A model generated the notes under the pieces. That model was not told where the DNA came from, ran no database searches, and saw only the letters and a list, made by a program, of their open reading frames with translations. A program made the translations under genes and the position numbers. DNA of 24,851 nt. It comes from JAWVYT01 sp964605205 (lineage in GTDB: Bacteria; Gemmatimonadota; Gemmatimonadetes; Longimicrobiales; RSA9). The stretch covers positions 1-24,851 of the forward strand of contig CAZSBL010000038.1 of the NCBI GenBank assembly GCA_964605205.1, given 5' to 3'. Positions 21,254 to 24,851 of the stretch are shown in pieces; positions within the stretch are counted from its first letter, which is position 1, and the number at the start of each line of letters is the position of its first letter.

Positions 21254-23515
21254 ATGACCAGGCAGCTCTTCATATCGGCGCTCCTCATCGCCTGCGCCAC
21301 CGGCGCGGCGGCCCAGGAGCTGGCACAAGCGGACTCGCCCACTTCCCGGGATTCGGACGCACCCCCCGAGCAGGTGCTCCGGGTCGACCCGGCCTTCGGC
21401 GAGATCCGCGTGGACGGGGAGCTCGACGACGCCGGCTGGCAGAGCGCCGCGATGGCTACCGGCTTCACCGAGTTCCAGCCCCGGGACGGCCACCCGTCGC
21501 CCACGAACACCCGGGCGTGGGTCACCTTCGACGACCGGAACCTGTACGTGGCGTTCCGGGTCGAGGACGACCCTGCGGAGATCCGGGCCACCCTCGGCGA
21601 CCGCGACGCCGTGTACGGCGACGACATCGTGTTCGTGATCTTCGACACCTACGGCAGCAACTCGTGGGCGTACATGATCGGGTCCAACCCGCTGGGCGTG
21701 CAGCTCGACGCCCGCTTCACCAACGAGAATGGTGATGACGACTCCTTTGACGTGGTGTTCGAGAGCGCCGGAAAGATCACCGACAGCGGTTATCAGGTAG
21801 AGCTGGCCATCCCGTTCGCCAGCCTCCGCTTCCCGGACGTCGAGGAGCATCGCTGGCGGATCCAGTTCGCCCAGATCCTGCCCCGTGAGGCGCGCCGGCA
21901 GTACGCGTGGGCGCCCCTCTCCATGGACAACAGCTGCATCCTGTGCCAGAGCGGCACCCTGGTGGGGCTCGAGGGCGTACAGCCCGGCGGCCAGCTCGAG
22001 ATCCTGCCATCGCTGGTGGCCGGGCAGTCCGGCGCCCTGGCCAGCCTCGATGACCCGACCAGCTTCCAGCACCGGGATCCCACGGCCTCCGTGTCGGTGG
22101 GCGCCCGCTACCCGTTCAAGTCCGGATGGACCGCGGAGGCCACGTACAACCCCGATTTCAGCCAGGTCGAGTCCGACGCGTCGCAGATCGACGTGAACAC
22201 CACCTTCGCTCTCTTCTTCCCGGAGCGGCGCCCGTTCTTCCAGGAAGGGAGCGACCTCTTCGATACGCGGATCAACGCCATCCACACGCGGTCCATCAAC
22301 AACCCCATCGGCGCCGGGAAGCTGCTGGGCCGCCAGGGTGACTTCTCGGTTGGCTACATCGGGGCGGTGGATGAAAATTCGCCTCTGATCATCCCTCTGG
22401 AGGAGTCCAGCATCGTGCTGCCCAACGGGCGGACCGCTTCCAACATCCTCCGGGCCAGGCAGATGTTCGGCGCCGGCTCCTCCGTGGGCGCGCTCCTCAC
22501 CGACCGCCGATTCGATGGCGGCGGCTCCGGGACCAGCGCCGGCGCGGACGCGCTGGTCCGGCTCACCGACCGGTGGTCGCTCCAGGCGCAGGTGGTGGGC
22601 AGCTACACCCGTGAGCCCGGCACCGCCGGCGTCACCGCGGGGCTCGATGACGTGACCTTCGGCGACGACGGCTACACCGCCACCTTCGACGGCGAGTCGT
22701 ACCTCGGCCGCGCCACCTACCTGGGCGTGAACCGGAACGCCCGGAAATGGAACTTCGGTGCCACGTACGAGGACGCAACTCCCACGTACCGCGCCGACAA
22801 CGGGTTCCAGAGCCGGAACAACTATCGAAACGGCTCCGTCTACAATCGGTACGCCTGGTACCCCGACGACGGGCTGCTTGACCGGCTCGCCGTCTACCAC
22901 CACTTCGGCGGCGGCTGGAATTTCGATGGCACACTCAAGAACCGCAGGACGGGGCTGAGCCTGAACGGCAGCGCCCTCGGACAGTCCAACTTCAACCTGG
23001 CCGTGAACTGGGAGGAAGAGCGGTTCCGGGGCCAGTACTTCGGCGACATGGTCTCCGGAAGCGCCTACCTGTCCTCCCAGTTCAGCGAGGCGTTCGGCTT
23101 CAGCCTGAGCTACCGGATCGGCGAGGACATCTTCCGGGGCGACCCGCAGATCGGGATCGCCCAGGGCGCCTCGGCGTCGCTCAACATCAAGCCCGTCCAG
23201 AACGTGGTGTTCAGCCCCTCCATCAGCTGGGCCCGGATGGATGACCGGGCCGGGAACGAGCTCTTCTCCGGCTACATCGCCCGTGCGCGCCTGAACTACC
23301 AGTTCAGCCGTGAGCTCTTCCTCCGGGTGGTCACCGAGTGGGATGACTTCAGGCAGCAGCTCTCCATCGAGCCGCTCCTGCTCTACCGGCTGAACCCGTT
23401 CAGCGTCCTCTACCTCGGCTCGACTCACGGCTACGCAGAGTACGACGATCCGTACGCCATGGAGCGCACGCGTCAGCAGTTCTTCCTCAAGGTGCAGTAC
23501 CTCTTCCGGCCATAG
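21254..23515 (+). CDS. CBM9-like / DUF5916 outer-membrane-type protein
   Basis: Exported protein of 753 residues. A signal peptide (1-20, ending GAAAQ) is followed by a CBM9-like carbohydrate-binding sandwich (about 43-215; IRVDGELDDAGW at 51-62, FDDRNLYVAFRV at 92-103). The large DUF5916 region runs from 240 to the end with its typical YNPDFSQVESD (298-308) and FFPERRPFFQEG (321-332). The rest alternates like beta-barrel strands and ends in VQYLFRP. The family is frequent in Bacteroidota and Gemmatimonadota. It is usually taken as an outer-membrane barrel with a glycan-binding front end, but no reaction is established. Two cysteines (C228, C231) lie in a CILC motif. Start at 21254 begins the signal peptide, with a weak AAGGTAG upstream. 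A CGCGGAG repeat follows the stop within five bases. Confidence 0.88.
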   Translation: MTRQLFISALLIACATGAAAQELAQADSPTSRDSDAPPEQVLRVDPAFGEIRVDGELDDAGWQSAAMATGFTEFQPRDGHPSPTNTRAWVTFDDRNLYVAFRVEDDPAEIRATLGDRDAVYGDDIVFVIFDTYGSNSWAYMIGSNPLGVQLDARFTNENGDDDSFDVVFESAGKITDSGYQVELAIPFASLRFPDVEEHRWRIQFAQILPREARRQYAWAPLSMDNSCILCQSGTLVGLEGVQPGGQLEILPSLVAGQSGALASLDDPTSFQHRDPTASVSVGARYPFKSGWTAEATYNPDFSQVESDASQIDVNTTFALFFPERRPFFQEGSDLFDTRINAIHTRSINNPIGAGKLLGRQGDFSVGYIGAVDENSPLIIPLEESSIVLPNGRTASNILRARQMFGAGSSVGALLTDRRFDGGGSGTSAGADALVRLTDRWSLQAQVVGSYTREPGTAGVTAGLDDVTFGDDGYTATFDGESYLGRATYLGVNRNARKWNFGATYEDATPTYRADNGFQSRNNYRNGSVYNRYAWYPDDGLLDRLAVYHHFGGGWNFDGTLKNRRTGLSLNGSALGQSNFNLAVNWEEERFRGQYFGDMVSGSAYLSSQFSEAFGFSLSYRIGEDIFRGDPQIGIAQGASASLNIKPVQNVVFSPSISWARMDDRAGNELFSGYIARARLNYQFSRELFLRVVTEWDDFRQQLSIEPLLLYRLNPFSVLYLGSTHGYAEYDDPYAMERTRQQFFLKVQYLFRP

Positions 23516-23520
23516 GTCAT

Positions 23521-23572
23521 GGCGCGGAGGCGCGGAGGCGCGCAGTGGGCGCGGAGAGTCGCGGTGAAAGCT
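23521..23572 (+). repeat. CGCGGAG-type intergenic repeat after the DUF5916 stop
   Basis: GGCGCGGAGGCGCGGAGG, then GGCGCGGAGAGTCGCGGTGAA in near-tandem arrangement, begins five bases after the stop codon. It matches the block order on the minus strand just after the S9 peptidase stop. From 23573 to 23732 the sequence is C-rich with loosely repeated CCTGCCG motifs and no gene. Confidence 0.5.
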
Positions 23573-23732
23573 TGCTGCGGCCCTTCGCGCATCTTCCGCC
23601 CTCTGGTCCCGCCGTCATCGGGCCCCTGACCCTGCCGATGCTCCGGCCCCGACTCTGCCGCTGAACCTGCCGGCGCCCCTTGCCCTGAGCCTGCCGCCGT
23701 CCCTGCTCTCGCCCCCGCTCCCGCCCGCCTGG

Positions 23733-23805
23733 ATCTCAGCTCTCAGATCTCAGCTCTCAGGTCTTCAATCTCAGCTCGCAGATCTCAGCTCGCAGATCTC
23801 AGCTC
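23733..23805. repeat. 14-bp tandem repeat, nearly five copies
   Basis: Units ATCTCAGCTCTCAG (23733-23746, 23747-23760), a 7-bp interruption, then ATCTCAGCTCGCAG (23768-23781, 23782-23795) and a partial copy to 23805. Each junction makes AGATCT-like palindromes. It is far AT-richer than nearby DNA and lies about 90 bp before the dehydrogenase start, so it could overlap its promoter. Too short and unspaced for a CRISPR array. Confidence 0.85.
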
Positions 23806-23898
23806 CCGACCTTCCTGGCACCTGGCGTCCACCTTGCTACATTCACCGGGCGGAGCCCGACCACCCGACCGGAGCGTATGCAGGAGGGAGTTCGACCG

Positions 23899-24851
23899 AT
23901 GGGCGTGATGAAGAGCATCAACCCCGCCACGGGCGAGGTCATGGCCGAGCACGAGACGCTGACCGACGCGGAGCTCGAGGACCGGCTCGCGACGGCGGCG
24001 GAGCGATACGGGAGCTACCGTCACACCAGCCTCGACGATCGGCAGCGGTGGATGCGCCGGGCCGCGGATCTGCTGGAGAGCGAGAAGCGGAAGTGGGGCG
24101 AGCTCATGACCCGGGAGATGGGGAAGCCCATCGGGGCGGCCGTGGCGGAAGCGGAAAAGTGCGCCTGGGTCTGCCGCTACTACGCCGACCGGGCCGCCGA
24201 CTTCCTGGCCGACGAGCCGGTGGAGGCGGAGGCGGACCGCAGCTTCATCCGCTACCAGCCCATCGGCCCGGTCCTGGCCGTGATGCCGTGGAACTTCCCT
24301 TTCTGGCAGCTCTTCCGGTTCGCCGCGCCGGCGCTCATGGCCGGCAACGTCGGACTCCTCAAGCACGCATCGAACGTGCCCGGCTGCGCCCTGGCCATCG
24401 AGCAGATCTTCGCCGCCGCCGGGTTCCCCGATGGCGCGCTCCAGACGCTGCTCATCGAGTCCGGTCGCGTGGATGGCGTGCTCGAGGATGACCGGATCCG
24501 GGCCGCCACCCTGACCGGGAGCGAGGCCGCCGGCGCGGCGGTGGCCTCGAAAGCCGGCGAGCAGATCAAGAAGACGGTCCTTGAGCTGGGCGGCTCCGAC
24601 CCGTTCGTGATCATGCCCAGCGCCGACCTTGATACCGCCGTCGCGACGGCGGTCACCGCCCGGCACATCAACAACGGCCAGAGCTGTATCGCCGCCAAAC
24701 GGTTCATCGTTCACGCGTCCACCGCCGGCGAGTTCACCGCCCGGTTCGTGGAGCGGACCGAGGCGCTGACGGTGGGCGACCCCATGGACGAGGACACCGA
24801 CATCGGGCCGCTGGCCACCGAGTCGATCCGCGACGAGCTGGCCGACCAGGT
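23899..24851 (+). CDS. Aldehyde dehydrogenase, succinate-semialdehyde type (3' end beyond window)
   Basis: NAD(P)-dependent aldehyde dehydrogenase, of which 317 residues are visible before the window ends. It opens with SINPATGEV, as in succinate-semialdehyde dehydrogenases, and most resembles the E. coli Sad/YneI subgroup: MTREMGKPI (70-78), MPWNFPFWQ (129-137) with catalytic Asn N132, LLKHASNVPG (153-162), ELGGSDPF (229-236) with general base E229, and NNGQSCIAAKRF (258-269) with nucleophile C263. The likely reaction is oxidation of succinate semialdehyde to succinate (GABA or related catabolism), but other short aldehydes are possible. Start at 23899 has GGAGGG 10 nt upstream. In-frame ATGs at 23878 and 23908 are alternatives. 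About a third of the protein, including the C-terminal oligomerisation strand, is missing because the sequence stops. Confidence 0.9.
   Translation, partial: MGVMKSINPATGEVMAEHETLTDAELEDRLATAAERYGSYRHTSLDDRQRWMRRAADLLESEKRKWGELMTREMGKPIGAAVAEAEKCAWVCRYYADRAADFLADEPVEAEADRSFIRYQPIGPVLAVMPWNFPFWQLFRFAAPALMAGNVGLLKHASNVPGCALAIEQIFAAAGFPDGALQTLLIESGRVDGVLEDDRIRAATLTGSEAAGAAVASKAGEQIKKTVLELGGSDPFVIMPSADLDTAVATAVTARHINNGQSCIAAKRFIVHASTAGEFTARFVERTEALTVGDPMDEDTDIGPLATESIRDELADQ

Noticed and set aside
23733..23805. CRISPR array.
   Set aside because: Units are 14 bp with no variable spacers, and there are no cas genes.

Overview
The window looks like one GC-rich scaffold from a draft or metagenome assembly. 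It contains a 100-base run of N, starts inside or at the edge of a gene, and ends mid-gene. Its gene content suggests a free-living, diderm, respiring bacterium: signal peptides ending in ATAQ/AAAQ, a beta-barrel porin, a CBM9-like/DUF5916 outer-membrane-type protein, an S9 peptidase with an acidic insert, and SURF1. This mix is what I would expect from Gemmatimonadota or a relative. That placement is inference from gene style; no marker gene is present to prove it.

Layout. 31-1257 (+) is a Ycf46-like AAA ATPase lacking the start of its N-terminal domain. 1258-1686 is a repeat-rich, structured leader. It precedes a two-domain universal stress protein (1687-2631) and a HAD phosphatase (2675-3349). 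Convergent to these, on the minus strand, are a hybrid histidine kinase (4654-6054) and a porin (3357-4580), possibly one transcript. 6188-12812 (+) is an overlapping addB-addA pair for double-strand-break repair, closed by a perfect 36-bp palindrome. On the other side of that palindrome lie a stand-alone SWIB-domain protein (12900-13160, -) and a membrane-anchored DUF4230-like protein (13259-13909, -). 14080-16692 (+) is a large 7TM/PAS/PAS/hybrid kinase whose ATP-site motifs are degenerate. 16993-20036 (-) is a secreted S9 prolyl-oligopeptidase-type peptidase interrupted by the N gap. 20286-21101 (-) is SURF1, divergent from the DUF5916 protein (21254-23515, +). The window ends in a truncated succinate-semialdehyde-type aldehyde dehydrogenase (23899 onward, +).

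How it fits together. Most of the window is ordinary chromosomal housekeeping: DNA repair, stress, signalling, envelope and peptide degradation, cytochrome oxidase assembly. I see no phage, transposon, CRISPR, tRNA or rRNA. The most interesting signals are in non-coding sequence and motif detail. (1) A perfect 16-bp inverted repeat brackets the ribosome-binding site and start codon of the universal stress gene. (2) The large sensor kinase has lost its N-box Asn and G1 Asp. (3) A beta-clamp-like QLGLF peptide sits at the AddA N-terminus. (4) A CGCGGAG-type repeat recurs just outside genes. (5) The N gap is flanked by an exact 55-bp duplication; removing it restores one reading frame.
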